A stretch of DNA of 48,531 nucleotides from an uncultured Bacteroidales bacterium (GTDB lineage: Bacteria > Bacteroidota > Bacteroidia > Bacteroidales > Muribaculaceae), in assembly GCA_947573135.1 (NCBI GenBank), contig CANPDU010000025.1:1-48531 (forward strand), given 5' to 3'. The notes under the pieces are model-generated. The model searched no databases. It had not been told where the DNA came from and was given only the letters and a program-made list of their open reading frames with translations. Within the stretch, counting starts at the first letter, position 1; every line of letters starts with the position of its first letter. A program made the position numbers and the translations under genes. This document shows positions 1 through 9,904 of this stretch, piece by piece.

Positions 1-214
1 ACTTTTTCCACTATTTTTATGTTTTAAAACATGTTTCTCAAACACCATCACGACTCCAAACCCTATTTTTCAGCCATTTACGCATTCAGATTTTTTTTCG
101 TTTTTTTTCAATACTGACAACTGATCCGTCATGTATGCACTCCTATATATACATATGTTGATAAAGTGTTGATATATTTTGGAACAATCAACGAGCGCGA
201 CAACGCATTTTTTG

Positions 215-222
215 TAATTTTG
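215..222 (+). promoter_or_regulatory. Putative -7 box for dnaE
   Basis: TAATTTTG matches the Bacteroidetes -7 consensus TAnnTTTG and lies about 45 nt before the dnaE start. No TTTG was found at the usual 19-21 nt upstream distance, so this is a partial match. The AT-rich stretch before it (1-214) holds no convincing gene; it contains a perfect 14-bp palindrome at 19-32. Confidence 0.45.
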
Positions 223-266
223 AAGTGTAAACATTATTACTCCCTACAATAAACTCACAACGCATA

Positions 267-3200
267 ATGAACAAATTTGTACATCTCCACGTCCATACAC
301 AATACTCATTGCTTGACGGACAGGCTTCTATTGCCGGACTCGTCGATAAAGCGATAGCCGACGGCATGCCTGCACTCGCCATTACAGACCACGGCAACAT
401 GTTTGGAATAAAGGAGTTTACAAATTACGTAAAAAAGGTAAACGGTAAAACAAAGGGCAAGATATCTGACGCAGAAAAAGAACTTGCCGAAGCCATAGCT
501 GCTGACGACAGCGAGAAGAAGGCCGAAAAAGAAGCTGAAATCGCGAAACTGAAGAAAAAGATATTAAAACCGATCATAGGCTGCGAGATGTATGTTGCCC
601 AGGAAAATCTGCTTGACCACGTGGATAAAAAAGACACCGGACGACATCTTATAGTGATTGCCAAGAATGAGACCGGCTACCATAATCTTATAAAACTCGT
701 TTCAAAAGCATGGACAGAGGGGTTCTATTCACATCCGCGAACCGACAAACACGAACTTGCAAAACACCGCGAAGGTCTGATCATATGTTCGGCATGTCTT
801 GGCGGTGAGATACCGCGTCTGCTGACGGCCGGTCGCGATGCTGAAGCCGACGCATCGGTAAAGTGGTGGAAGGAAACGTTCGGCGACGATTATTACATCG
901 AGCTGCAGCGCCATAAAGCGACTGTGCCACGGGCAAACCATGAGGTCTACGAGGCTCAGATGTCGATCGAACCCAAACTGCGTGCTCTTGCCGAAAAATA
1001 TAATATAAAGGTTATAGCGTCAAATGACGTCCATTTCACCAATGAAGAGGATGCCGAAGCTCATGACAGGCTGATATGTCTGTCGACTAACCGTCTGCTC
1101 AACGACGAGAGCAGAATGCTATACACAAAACAGGAGTGGCTAAAAACTACAGAAGAGATGTCACAACTTTTTGCCGACATTCCTGAAGCCATAACCAACA
1201 CACTCGAGATATGCGACAAGGTCGAGGTATATTCTATCGACCATGCGCCTATCATGCCCAACTACGAGATACCGGCTGATTTCGGCACCGAGGAGGAATA
1301 CCGTCAGCGGCTTACCGAAAAAGATCTTTTCGACGAATTCACTCAGGATGAACACGGAAATGTTGTGCTCAGCGAGGAAGATGCCAAGGCCAAAATCAAG
1401 AAACTTGGCGGTTACGAAAAACTTTACCGCATCAAATTCGAAGCCGACTATCTGAAAAAACTGGCTTACGAAGGTGCCGAGAAACGCTATGGCTCTCCGC
1501 TGTCTGATGAAGTGAACGAACGAATAACGTTCGAACTGCACATCATGAAGACCATGGGTTTCCCGGGCTATTTTCTTATAGTGCAGGATTTCATTCGCGC
1601 AGGCCGCGAAAAACTCGGAGTCAGCATCGGTCCGGGACGTGGTTCGGCGGCAGGATCTGTGGTTGCATATTGCTTAGGCATCACACAGATCGACCCGCTG
1701 AAATATGATCTGCTTTTCGAACGCTTCCTCAACCCTGACCGTATATCTCTTCCTGATATCGACGTCGACTTCGATGACGACGGACGCGGTATTGTACTCG
1801 ACTACGTGACTCAGAAATACGGCGCTGAAAAAGTCGCGCACATCATTACATATGGCACCATGGCCGCCAAATCGGCGATAAAGGATGTAGCGCGTGTGAT
1901 CAATCTGCCGCTGAATGAAAGCAACCGTCTGGCAAAACTTGTACCGGGACGAATGCCGGTTGTCAACGGCAAGGAACTGAAGCCTACACTGAAAAACTGC
2001 TATCAGTATGTCACCGACTTCGAACCCGAACTCAAAAGCCCCAATCCGCTTATCGCCGACACTCTCAAATATGCCGGTCAGCTCGAAGGCAATGTAAGAA
2101 ACACCGGCGTCCATGCCTGCGGTGTGATCATCTGCCGCGACGATATCACCGACTGGGTGCCCGTCAGCACCGCAACTGACAAAAAAGAAGGCAAGCTTCT
2201 TGTAACCCAGTATGAAGGCAGCGTCATCGAGGAAACCGGGCTGATCAAGATGGACTTCCTGGGTCTTAAGACTCTCTCTATAATAAAGGAAGCCGTAGCC
2301 AATATCAAACATACCCACGGCTTCGACCTCGACATTGACAATGTGCCCATCGACGATCCCAAGACCTACGAACTCTACAGCGCCGGACGCACAGTCGGAA
2401 CATTCCAGTTTGAGTCTCCCGGCATGCAGAAATATCTGCGCGAGCTTCAGCCATCGACGTTCGAGGATCTTATTGCCATGAACGCCCTCTACCGGCCCGG
2501 ACCTATGGAGTATATCCCGACCTTTATAGCGCGGAAACATGGCGACGAACCTATAGAGTACGATATCCCCGAGATGGAAAAATATCTCAAGGACACATAC
2601 GGCGTCACCGTATATCAGGAACAGGTCATGCTTCTGTCGCGTTCGCTGGCCAATTTCACCCGAGGCCAGAGCGACACGCTCCGCAAAGCCATGGGTAAGA
2701 AGCTAATCGACAAGATGATGGCTCTTAAAGCCCTATTTCTCGAAGGCGGCCAGAAAAACGGCCACGATCCCAAAGTGCTCGAAAAGGTATGGGCCGACTG
2801 GGAGAAATTCGCATCTTACGCCTTCAACAAGAGTCACGCGACATGCTACAGCTGGGTCGCTTTCCAGACCGCATATCTAAAAGCCAATTATGCGCCTGAA
2901 TATATGGCTGCCGTCCTCAGCCGAAACCTAACCGACATCACCAAGCTCACAACCTACATGGACGAGTGCAAGGCGATGGGCATCGTCGTCAAAGGTCCGG
3001 ATGTCAACGAGTCGTTTTCTTCCTTCGGTGTTACACCGACGGGCGATATCCGTTTCGGACTCTCGGCCATCAAGGGCATAGGCAACAACGTAGTGGCCGA
3101 TATTCTCGAGGCGCGCAAGAAAGGCGGTCCGTTCAAAGACATCTTCGACTTCGTAGAGCGTGTGCCCGCTGGCGCGGTCAACCGTCGTGCATTCGAAAGC

Positions 3201-4070
3201 CTTGCGCTCGCCGGCGCCTTCGACTGCTTCAGTGAGGTCAAGCGTGAGGATTTCTTCCGCGAAAACAGCAAAGGCGAAAACTTCGCCGAACAGGTTCTCC
3301 GCTATGGAGCGCTTTATCAGAATGCAAATCAGAACCGGAGTGCATCGCTATTCGGTGACTTTGACGAAGAACTCGACCTTGCATCAAGACCGATGATTAT
3401 TCCCGCTATGCCTTGGGCTCCGATCACCCGCCTCGATAAAGAGCGCGAACTCGTAGGCATGTATCTGTCGGCACATCCGCTCGACCCATATTACATGGAA
3501 CTCAACTACGGCATGAGCTGCTCGATAAAAGAACGCGAGGAACTGACTCCGACCGAGGGTCTCGAAATAACGTTCGGCGGCATAATAATGAAATACGAGT
3601 CTTCGTTTTTGCCAAGCGGCACTCAGATGGGACGCTTCAAGATCGAAGACTACTCCGGATCGACGGAACTCGTCGCTTTCGGCAAACACCTGATGGAACT
3701 CAACAGTTTCTGTCAGGAAGGGCTCGCGGTATGCGTAAGAGGTGTCTACAAAAAAAATTTCAAAGGCGAAATAAAATTCAACATAACCCAGATGCAGCTG
3801 CTCGACGACGTCAAGGGAAAACTCATCAAAGGCATAACACTAAAGACCGCTATCGATCAGATAAAGCCTGAACTGCGCGAACTTCTGAAAAAGAATGCCG
3901 TCAAAAAAGACGACAAACGTTCTGCCGGTACACTGGCGTTCCGCATATATGATCCGTCGGTCAACCGCGAGATCATGATGACATCGAGTGTCCGCATTCC
4001 GATCGAAAGGCATTTCATCGACGAGCTACGCCGCATCGAAAACATCGAGTTCTCCGTCGAACACGTCTGA
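267..4070 (+). CDS. dnaE: DNA polymerase III subunit alpha
   Basis: Catalytic subunit of the replicative DNA polymerase III, copying DNA at the fork in the cytoplasm. The 1267-residue product has an N-terminal PHP domain (HVH at 8-10, TDHGN at 40-44), the polymerase motif GPGRGSAAGS near residue 454, and the catalytic acidic cluster PDIDVDFDDD with Asp497, 499 and 501. A helix-hairpin-helix stretch (LSAIKGIG) lies near 930-940 and an OB-fold-like region near 1100-1190. The length fits Bacteroidetes DnaE, which is longer than the roughly 1160-residue E. coli protein. The charged Lys/Glu/Ala insertion at about 55-95, inside the PHP domain, looks lineage-specific. The thioredoxin gene follows after 50 bp on the same strand. 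The ATG start is supported by the PHP domain beginning almost at once. Confidence 0.97.
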   Translation: MNKFVHLHVHTQYSLLDGQASIAGLVDKAIADGMPALAITDHGNMFGIKEFTNYVKKVNGKTKGKISDAEKELAEAIAADDSEKKAEKEAEIAKLKKKILKPIIGCEMYVAQENLLDHVDKKDTGRHLIVIAKNETGYHNLIKLVSKAWTEGFYSHPRTDKHELAKHREGLIICSACLGGEIPRLLTAGRDAEADASVKWWKETFGDDYYIELQRHKATVPRANHEVYEAQMSIEPKLRALAEKYNIKVIASNDVHFTNEEDAEAHDRLICLSTNRLLNDESRMLYTKQEWLKTTEEMSQLFADIPEAITNTLEICDKVEVYSIDHAPIMPNYEIPADFGTEEEYRQRLTEKDLFDEFTQDEHGNVVLSEEDAKAKIKKLGGYEKLYRIKFEADYLKKLAYEGAEKRYGSPLSDEVNERITFELHIMKTMGFPGYFLIVQDFIRAGREKLGVSIGPGRGSAAGSVVAYCLGITQIDPLKYDLLFERFLNPDRISLPDIDVDFDDDGRGIVLDYVTQKYGAEKVAHIITYGTMAAKSAIKDVARVINLPLNESNRLAKLVPGRMPVVNGKELKPTLKNCYQYVTDFEPELKSPNPLIADTLKYAGQLEGNVRNTGVHACGVIICRDDITDWVPVSTATDKKEGKLLVTQYEGSVIEETGLIKMDFLGLKTLSIIKEAVANIKHTHGFDLDIDNVPIDDPKTYELYSAGRTVGTFQFESPGMQKYLRELQPSTFEDLIAMNALYRPGPMEYIPTFIARKHGDEPIEYDIPEMEKYLKDTYGVTVYQEQVMLLSRSLANFTRGQSDTLRKAMGKKLIDKMMALKALFLEGGQKNGHDPKVLEKVWADWEKFASYAFNKSHATCYSWVAFQTAYLKANYAPEYMAAVLSRNLTDITKLTTYMDECKAMGIVVKGPDVNESFSSFGVTPTGDIRFGLSAIKGIGNNVVADILEARKKGGPFKDIFDFVERVPAGAVNRRAFESLALAGAFDCFSEVKREDFFRENSKGENFAEQVLRYGALYQNANQNRSASLFGDFDEELDLASRPMIIPAMPWAPITRLDKERELVGMYLSAHPLDPYYMELNYGMSCSIKEREELTPTEGLEITFGGIIMKYESSFLPSGTQMGRFKIEDYSGSTELVAFGKHLMELNSFCQEGLAVCVRGVYKKNFKGEIKFNITQMQLLDDVKGKLIKGITLKTAIDQIKPELRELLKKNAVKKDDKRSAGTLAFRIYDPSVNREIMMTSSVRIPIERHFIDELRRIENIEFSVEHV

Positions 4071-4120
4071 ACACCGAAAATCATACATCAAAAAATCATA
4101 ATTTAACTCAAATTCAAATC

Positions 4121-4441
4121 ATGGCATTTACATTTACAGACGAAAACGTCAAAGAAATCATCGCGACCGGCAAACCGGTAGTTATTGACTGTTGGGCCAC
4201 ATGGTGCGGTCCTTGCGTGGCAATGGGTCCAATTGTCGACGAACTTGCCAAAGAATACGAAGGCCGCGCCATCGTCGGCAAATACAATGTCGAGGAAGAA
4301 GGCGATCTCAGCGCCGAATACCGCATCATGTCGCTGCCAACCGTTCTTTTCTTCAAAGACGGCAAGAAAGCCGACATTCGCCTGACAGGCTCGCAGTCGC
4401 GACAGACGCTTGCCGAGAAGATCGACGAGCTGATCGGATAA
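4121..4441 (+). CDS. trxA: Thioredoxin
   Basis: Small cytoplasmic dithiol-disulfide oxidoreductase of 106 residues, the full length of a classical thioredoxin. The redox motif is W28-C29-G-P-C32, the buried Asp is D23, and the cis-proline loop reads MSLPTVLFF. No signal peptide is present, so it is a cytoplasmic reductant and not a periplasmic TlpA/ResA type. It sits 50 bp after dnaE and ends just before a strong terminator, so it either shares the dnaE transcript or has its own weak promoter in the AT-rich gap; no clear TAnnTTTG box was seen there. Confidence 0.96.
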   Translation: MAFTFTDENVKEIIATGKPVVIDCWATWCGPCVAMGPIVDELAKEYEGRAIVGKYNVEEEGDLSAEYRIMSLPTVLFFKDGKKADIRLTGSQSRQTLAEKIDELIG

Positions 4442-4459
4442 GAGATCTTAAAAAACGTG

Positions 4460-4500
4460 CCGGGCCGCCTGATCATGTTTCAGGCGGCCCGGTGTTTTTT
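4460..4500 (+). terminator. Rho-independent terminator after trxA
   Basis: A perfect 12-bp GC-rich stem (4460-4471 with 4481-4492) with a 9-nt loop is followed by six T at 4495-4500. An A-run on the left side (4450-4455) means it could also act on minus-strand transcripts from ribBA, which ends at 4535. Confidence 0.93.
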
Positions 4501-4534
4501 ATACATTATTATATATAGCGATTATATATGGCGG

Positions 4535-5752
4535 TCAATCCACTTTGTGGAGATCATGCCCCATGCGCTCCTTCTTGGTGTGCATGTAGAATTTGTTATA
4601 ATTGTTAGGTTCTACTTCGATCGGCACATTCTCGACGACTTCGAGTCCATAGCCTTCGAGTCCGACGCGTTTGATCGGATTATTTGTCATCAGACGCATC
4701 TTGCGTATGCCGAGCAAGTTGAGTATCTGCGCGCCTACACCATAATCTCGCTCGTCAGCGCTGTGGCCGAGATGCAGATTTGCCTCAACCGTGTCGAGGC
4801 CTTCTTCCTGAAGTTTATAGGCCTTGATTTTATCCATGAGGCCTATTCCCCTGCCCTCCTGACTGAGATACACAACCGCGCCGCGGCCTTCGGCCTCGAT
4901 CATTCTCAGAGCCTGATGAAGCTGCTCGCCGCAGTCGCAGCGCTGCGAACCGAATATGTCGCCCGTCGCACACGACGAATGCACTCTGACCAAAGCCGGT
5001 TCGGGAGTCGACAGGTCGCCTTTCAATATGGCGATATGCTCGAGTCCGTTGCTCTTCTGACGGAAGGGGATCAGACGGAAATGTCCGTAGACCGTCGGCA
5101 TATCGACCTCGACACCTTTCTCGACAAGACTTTCTGTCGCCAGACGATATGCTATCAGATCGCGTATCGAGATCAGTTTCATGCCCCATTCGTCAGCGCG
5201 CCGGCGCAGTTCAGGCAGACGTGCCATTGATCCGTCGTCGCTCATTATCTCCATCAGTGCGGCCGCAGGCTGCAGACCGGCGAGACGCGCCAGATCGACG
5301 GCTGCCTCAGTGTGTCCGCAGCGCCGGAGCACTCCGAGATCCTGAGCATAGAGCGGATTGATATGGCCGGGGCGGCCGAAGGTCTCGGGGGTGGATTTCG
5401 GATCGGCGAGCGCACGTATTGTCGCGCAACGGTCCTCGGCACTGACGCCGGTCGTACATCCTTCGAGTTTGTCGACGGTCACGGTGAACGGTGTTCCGAG
5501 CACCGACGTATTGTCCTCGACCTGATGCGGCAGACCGAGCTGACGGCAGCGTGAGATCGTCACCGGGGCGCAGAGTACACCGCGGGCGTTCTTGAGCATG
5601 AAGTTGACCTGGTCAGGCGTAATCTTTTCAGCGGCCACGATGATGTCGCCTTCATTCTCGCGGTCCTCGTCGTCGACGACAATCACCATTTTGCCATCGC
5701 GAAAATCAGCAATAGCCTCTTCTATACAATCGAGTTTGATTTTTTCTTCCAT
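4535..5752 (-). CDS. ribBA: Bifunctional DHBP synthase / GTP cyclohydrolase II
   Basis: Fused riboflavin-pathway enzyme of 405 residues. The N-terminal half is 3,4-dihydroxy-2-butanone-4-phosphate synthase, shown by the acidic motif [10 protein letters not shown] near residue 27. The C-terminal half is GTP cyclohydrolase II, shown by the zinc-site pattern C-x10-C-D-C ([20 protein letters not shown]) and the [16 protein letters not shown] motif. Together these supply both precursors of lumazine from ribulose-5-phosphate and GTP. It lies 9 bp after the LptF/G-family permease and is very probably cotranscribed with it. I saw no FMN riboswitch before it, and the tight gap leaves no room for one. 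Confidence 0.97.
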   Translation of the reverse strand: MEEKIKLDCIEEAIADFRDGKMVIVVDDEDRENEGDIIVAAEKITPDQVNFMLKNARGVLCAPVTISRCRQLGLPHQVEDNTSVLGTPFTVTVDKLEGCTTGVSAEDRCATIRALADPKSTPETFGRPGHINPLYAQDLGVLRRCGHTEAAVDLARLAGLQPAAALMEIMSDDGSMARLPELRRRADEWGMKLISIRDLIAYRLATESLVEKGVEVDMPTVYGHFRLIPFRQKSNGLEHIAILKGDLSTPEPALVRVHSSCATGDIFGSQRCDCGEQLHQALRMIEAEGRGAVVYLSQEGRGIGLMDKIKAYKLQEEGLDTVEANLHLGHSADERDYGVGAQILNLLGIRKMRLMTNNPIKRVGLEGYGLEVVENVPIEVEPNNYNKFYMHTKKERMGHDLHKVD

Positions 5753-5761
5753 ATATATCTG

Positions 5762-7579
5762 TCAATTTTTATCGCCGCCCGTGGCTATGTCTTTCGAAAT
5801 CCGGTCAATCAGTGCGCGGTTGTTTTCGATGACAGCGCCGATATTGCGCGACGTTACGTTAAACGGATAATTATTGAGCATGTTGATGACGACTCTGTCG
5901 CGTGAATTCGACAGATAGTCGACAATATCATTGATCCTGTCGCGGAGATGATGCAGACCTTTTGTCGCAAATCTGCGTGTGAGAGCGTTTTTGTGCGAAA
6001 TGATTTCTGCCTCCCGGCGGCACTCCGCATCCAGTTCGGCGAGCATCGCTGTCGCATCTTCAGGCACAACATCACGCATCACCACTTCTTTAAGCTCCAG
6101 ATGGCGGCGCGGCACTCGGCCGATCAGACGATTGAAGAAATTGCGGTAAGCGTCGACATTGAAAACCGCCGAGTCGCCCACAGCCTTATACGTGAAAAAT
6201 ATGCCCAGAGGCAGCAGCACGGCCGAACTCAGCCACATACCCTGGATCACTTCGAGTTTGCCGTCGCGGGCCATCTTGTAGCCCGAGTTGTCGATGATGA
6301 AATAGACGATAAAGAGCAGCACCGAGATCACAAGCGGTGTGCCCAGACCGCCCTTTTTGATAATTGCACCGAGCGGAGCACCGATAAAGAAGAATATGAT
6401 GCACGCAAACGACAGCGTGAACTTCTTCTGCATCTCGATGACGTGAAGTCGCATAATCTTGGCTTCCTGAGCCAGCGACAGACTGCGGTACTCATAGTCC
6501 ATCTTCTGGCGCCGCGCCTTGTTGAGAGCCTGATTGAGATAAGTCTTGGCATAACTTGCCGATGGAGCATTGAACACCGAGTCCAGGTCGAGCGGCACGG
6601 CCATCGCCACTTCCGGTCGGCGGTAAGTCACCGTCGAGTCTCCTTCGCGGCGCGACAGCGTCTGCGAGAGGCCCATCATCGGAGCCGACAGTATCTCGCC
6701 GGCATAGACCGAGCCTATCGAGTCGACCCTCGTGCCGATAGAGTCTATCGAGTGGCGCAGCTCCGTGATATTCTGTCCGACATACTGACTGCGCACACCG
6801 TCTTCGTCCATGCGGTTGAAATTGGCGTCGAAAGCCATATAGATCTGCTTGTCGTCGAACTGTTCGCGGCGGAAAGGCATATAGCCCGACGTCGTCACCC
6901 CCATGGCATTGTCACGCAGGTTCTCAAACATTTCGCCGTCGTAGAGATGCAGAAACAGATGCTTTTTATCCTCGGTGAAACTCAGGCTGCCCGAGTCGGC
7001 GAGTATGACGCGCGAATTGTCCATGCCGCGTGTCAGATCATAGAGTATCATGCCGTAGAGCATGCCGGTCTCGGGATTCTTGTGGTCTACATAAAGATTT
7101 ATATTGGGGATCTGGTCATAGAACGACTTTTCGGGGATCTCCACCTCGGGAGTCTTCTGCCTCACCGAGAACATCAGGGTCCACATCTTTGTCTGAGCCA
7201 CGGGCAGCACATTATTCTGGAAGAAAAACGCGCCGATTGCGATCAGTATCATCAGTATGATCAGCGGCTTCATGATCTTGAACAGCGAGATGCCCGATGC
7301 CTTCAGCGCCGTAAGCTCGAATTTCTCGCCGAGATTGCCGAACGTCATCAGCGACGCCAGCAGCACGGCAAGCGGCAACGCCATAGGCACCATAGTCAGC
7401 GCAGCGTAGAAAAACAGCTCGCCGATCACACTCATCGACAGACCCTTGCCTACAATATCACCGACAAAGCGCCACAGAAACTGCATCATCACAATGAAGA
7501 GGCAGATAAAAAAAGTCATGGTGAACAGAGGCAAAAAGCTCTGAAGCATGAACGTATATAAGCGCTTAACTCTGAACAT
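5762..7579 (-). CDS. LptF/LptG (YjgP/YjgQ) family permease
   Basis: Inner-membrane component of the lipopolysaccharide export machinery, expected to work with the LptB ATPase to pull LPS out of the inner membrane. Membrane segments are visible near 20-36, 54-80 and 105-123, then a large periplasmic domain (about 125-375), then three more segments near 385-403, 412-432 and 445-465. The family signature around the second helix (VPMALPLAVLLASLMTFGNL, then FELTALKASG) is clear. At 605 residues it is far longer than E. coli LptF/G (about 360), partly through a cytoplasmic C-terminal extension of about 135 residues, as in other Bacteroidetes. It heads an operon with ribBA. LptF and LptG cannot be told apart here. 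Confidence 0.92.
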   Translation of the reverse strand: MFRVKRLYTFMLQSFLPLFTMTFFICLFIVMMQFLWRFVGDIVGKGLSMSVIGELFFYAALTMVPMALPLAVLLASLMTFGNLGEKFELTALKASGISLFKIMKPLIILMILIAIGAFFFQNNVLPVAQTKMWTLMFSVRQKTPEVEIPEKSFYDQIPNINLYVDHKNPETGMLYGMILYDLTRGMDNSRVILADSGSLSFTEDKKHLFLHLYDGEMFENLRDNAMGVTTSGYMPFRREQFDDKQIYMAFDANFNRMDEDGVRSQYVGQNITELRHSIDSIGTRVDSIGSVYAGEILSAPMMGLSQTLSRREGDSTVTYRRPEVAMAVPLDLDSVFNAPSASYAKTYLNQALNKARRQKMDYEYRSLSLAQEAKIMRLHVIEMQKKFTLSFACIIFFFIGAPLGAIIKKGGLGTPLVISVLLFIVYFIIDNSGYKMARDGKLEVIQGMWLSSAVLLPLGIFFTYKAVGDSAVFNVDAYRNFFNRLIGRVPRRHLELKEVVMRDVVPEDATAMLAELDAECRREAEIISHKNALTRRFATKGLHHLRDRINDIVDYLSNSRDRVVINMLNNYPFNVTSRNIGAVIENNRALIDRISKDIATGGDKN

Positions 7580-7583
7580 CGCG

Positions 7584-7591
7584 CAAAGATA
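7584..7591 (-). promoter_or_regulatory. -7 box almost touching the permease start codon
   Basis: TATCTTTG on the minus strand, a full match to TAnnTTTG, ends only 4 nt before the ATG at 7579. Transcription would begin at or within a few bases of the start codon, suggesting a leaderless or nearly leaderless mRNA for the permease-ribBA operon. No clear -33 element is seen. Confidence 0.55.
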
Positions 7592-7654
7592 CGCAATAAT
7601 GTTGAATTTTGAATGTCTAATGCCGAATTTTATGCCGGCCGCCGCGGCTCCTGA

Positions 7655-7690
7655 ATAAAACAGACGGCTGCCCGCAGGCAGCCGTCTGTT
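7655..7690 (-). terminator. Terminator of the DUF4493 operon
   Basis: A perfect 14-bp stem (7659-7672 with 7677-7690) closed by the tetraloop CGCA. On the minus strand it is followed by a short run TTTTATT. It lies 28 bp beyond the stop of the last lipoprotein gene and separates that operon from the permease operon. Confidence 0.8.
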
Positions 7691-7717
7691 ATTATAATAA
7701 TGTATTTAGCTGATTGA

Positions 7718-9904
7718 TCAATAGACCAGTTCGAGATCGTCAACCCACATGGTCGAACCGTCGCCGCCTGTGAAATAATCACCGTAACGCGACGCCGACA
7801 TCGTCACCATGATATTGACAGCCTTGACGCCTGATTTAAAATAAGTCAGCGGTATTTCAAATTCGATCAGACCTTCGCCCGACGTTGCCTCGGTAAACAC
7901 TTTCTCACCGTAGGCGATAACATTAGCGTCATCTTTGCTGAAAAGCTGTCGCTTTGACGATTTTGTCTTTACAATTACAGGCCAATCCTTCTGTGTCAGA
8001 CCGGAAACATAATCCCTGTCGGCAGCATCTGCTTTTTGTGTCGAACCGTCGAGCATCGCAATATAAATAATACCATTATCCATATCGCCCTTATTAAGCC
8101 CTCCGCCATTAGCGTTATCTACGGTGACCGGAGAATATTTTACATATCCCTTCAAAGCTTTGGGGCGTGATGAGAACGGACGACCCCAGCCCAACTGACC
8201 GTCGGTTCCTTCCGTAGCAAGATATTGCCCGATAAATGCATTTCCGGCTGCGAACTTAATTAGGATCATCTCTGAAGCAAGTTTTATTGAGTAATTGCCT
8301 GAATGTTTAATCGACTCATCCGGAACGGTTATATTTTTACCTAAGGTTGCCGAGCCGTGATTGCCGCTGTCCCAGAACATCTGTTCTCCATTCGCATAGA
8401 GCAAATAGGGTGCCGATGTCGTGGTCCAGCTTTCAAATCCGGAGTTAGGCAGCTGCGTAGCGGCTTCTGTTGTAAACCGCTTGCCGGCTGTGGCAAAACC
8501 GCCGTCAACATCCGACGTGACACGGTACTCATAAGTCGTTCCCGCGGTAAGGCCGCTGACCGTGGCCGTATATACTCCGTTCGAAACCGTATATTCAGCG
8601 TTCGACCATCCGTCGTTGCCGAGTATGCGGTACTGCAGCCGGGGCGTTCCGCAGTCCGCTCTCAGAGCCGTGGCGCTGAAAGTAGCCGAAGTTGCCCAGA
8701 CATCATAGTCATTGACATCATTGAGCTGCAACGGATCGTTTGAAACATGGATCACAAATTCGGCCGAACTCTCTTTGTTGTTGGAGTCGAGCATAGAGAT
8801 ATGTATGCGGTGTATGCCTTCAGTCAGCTTGTTGGTGAAAGCGTCGCCGAAATTAATCTTCATCGACGACATCTTTGCCTGACTGTCATATTCATACAGA
8901 CCCTGAATGCCGGCAACAAGCAGTTGCTGCTCGAACTCCTGATTGAGTCCGATCAGATTAAGCTCGTCGAATTCGCTGCCTGTGGGACTCGTTATGCCGA
9001 GTATCTCGCTCAGACCTGTCATACCGACCTGAACCTTTGTCAGTTCGCCCGAGGCGGCAACGATCAGCGAGCGGCGCCCAACCTCGCCGGGCTTAGCCAG
9101 CAGTTCTTCATCGATGTCGAAATCCACGCCTTTGATAATCGGGGCAAGTTCGAGCACAAAGTCATCGTAGACCACGTTTTCAGTCACGTCGACAACAATG
9201 TCGAAAAACGATCCTCCGGTATCTGATCCGGTCGGATCAAACTTTATATTGATTATATATTTGGTCGCCGGTCTGGCATTTTCGATCACACCCTCTTCGC
9301 TGATTTTCTCGCCGGCGTTAGTCGTGGCCTCGAATTTCCAGGTCAGGTTCTTGTCTGACGAGGGCATCATGAAATAGCCCGTGCGGGGCTGTTCGCCTTC
9401 GAATGTCAGACTGCCGCGTGCGTGACCGACCGTAACACCATATTCACTGAAATAATCGGTCAGTCCCGAGGCATAGGCCACGTCGACAAGCACATTGGCT
9501 ATCTTACACGGCACATTGACCGCCGTGACATCGCCGCCGCGCACATCGAATTCGGCCGAACCCTTAAACCATCGGTCGTCGAACGATGCCGAAACCGAGT
9601 CTCCGGCCCAGGCTTCAGCTATATAATGTCCGGCCGCAAGCCACTCTTCCTGCGGAAGATTGGCTTTGCCTTTATATTTACGCACCGGGCCGTTGGCATT
9701 AGAGATCCAGAATATCAGACTCTCGTTAAGATCCTCTTCAGTAGCCGATGCACGGCCGACGACCTTCACATCAGATCTGATCTCCGATGACAGCATCACC
9801 CGACCCTCATCACGACCGAAAAAACGCTCATCATCATTAGCGCAGCTCATAGTAAGGACTGCAAGAGCGACTGCTGAAAATAATTTTATCTTTTTCATGA
9901 TCAT
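7718..9904 (-). CDS. DUF4493-type surface lipoprotein with Fn3-like and PCMD-like domains
   Basis: Predicted exported lipoprotein of 728 residues with a short signal ending in lipobox LTMSC (Cys21). In order I see a DUF4493-like region (about 30-240), an Ig-like module (about 260-395) shared with its two neighbours, a fibronectin-III-like module (about 400-475; TVSGLTAGTTYEYRV) and a C-terminal region resembling the putative carbohydrate metabolism domain PCMD (about 480-728; FESW at the start, WGRPFSSRPKALKGYVKY, ending MWVDDLELVY). Such proteins are typical of Bacteroidetes surface or fimbria-like lipoproteins; the ligand is unknown. It is the last gene of a three-gene operon. Its first ATG overlaps the upstream stop as ATGA; a second ATG at 9898 gives a more typical MKK signal start. 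Confidence 0.85.
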   Translation of the reverse strand: MIMKKIKLFSAVALAVLTMSCANDDERFFGRDEGRVMLSSEIRSDVKVVGRASATEEDLNESLIFWISNANGPVRKYKGKANLPQEEWLAAGHYIAEAWAGDSVSASFDDRWFKGSAEFDVRGGDVTAVNVPCKIANVLVDVAYASGLTDYFSEYGVTVGHARGSLTFEGEQPRTGYFMMPSSDKNLTWKFEATTNAGEKISEEGVIENARPATKYIINIKFDPTGSDTGGSFFDIVVDVTENVVYDDFVLELAPIIKGVDFDIDEELLAKPGEVGRRSLIVAASGELTKVQVGMTGLSEILGITSPTGSEFDELNLIGLNQEFEQQLLVAGIQGLYEYDSQAKMSSMKINFGDAFTNKLTEGIHRIHISMLDSNNKESSAEFVIHVSNDPLQLNDVNDYDVWATSATFSATALRADCGTPRLQYRILGNDGWSNAEYTVSNGVYTATVSGLTAGTTYEYRVTSDVDGGFATAGKRFTTEAATQLPNSGFESWTTTSAPYLLYANGEQMFWDSGNHGSATLGKNITVPDESIKHSGNYSIKLASEMILIKFAAGNAFIGQYLATEGTDGQLGWGRPFSSRPKALKGYVKYSPVTVDNANGGGLNKGDMDNGIIYIAMLDGSTQKADAADRDYVSGLTQKDWPVIVKTKSSKRQLFSKDDANVIAYGEKVFTEATSGEGLIEFEIPLTYFKSGVKAVNIMVTMSASRYGDYFTGGDGSTMWVDDLELVY

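Noticed and set aside
19-32. 14-bp palindrome ATGTTTTAAAACAT upstream of dnaE
   Set aside because: It is A/T-only apart from one G-C pair per arm and lies far from the promoter; such palindromes are expected in AT-rich sequence.
5753-5761. FMN riboswitch before ribBA
   Set aside because: Only 9 bp separate ribBA from the permease gene, and no riboswitch-like structure was noticed before the operon.
5948-7561. Long open frame opposite the permease gene
   Set aside because: It mirrors the permease coding frame, is rich in His, Arg and Gln without any domain, and shows no promoter; similar shadows occur opposite most GC-rich genes here.
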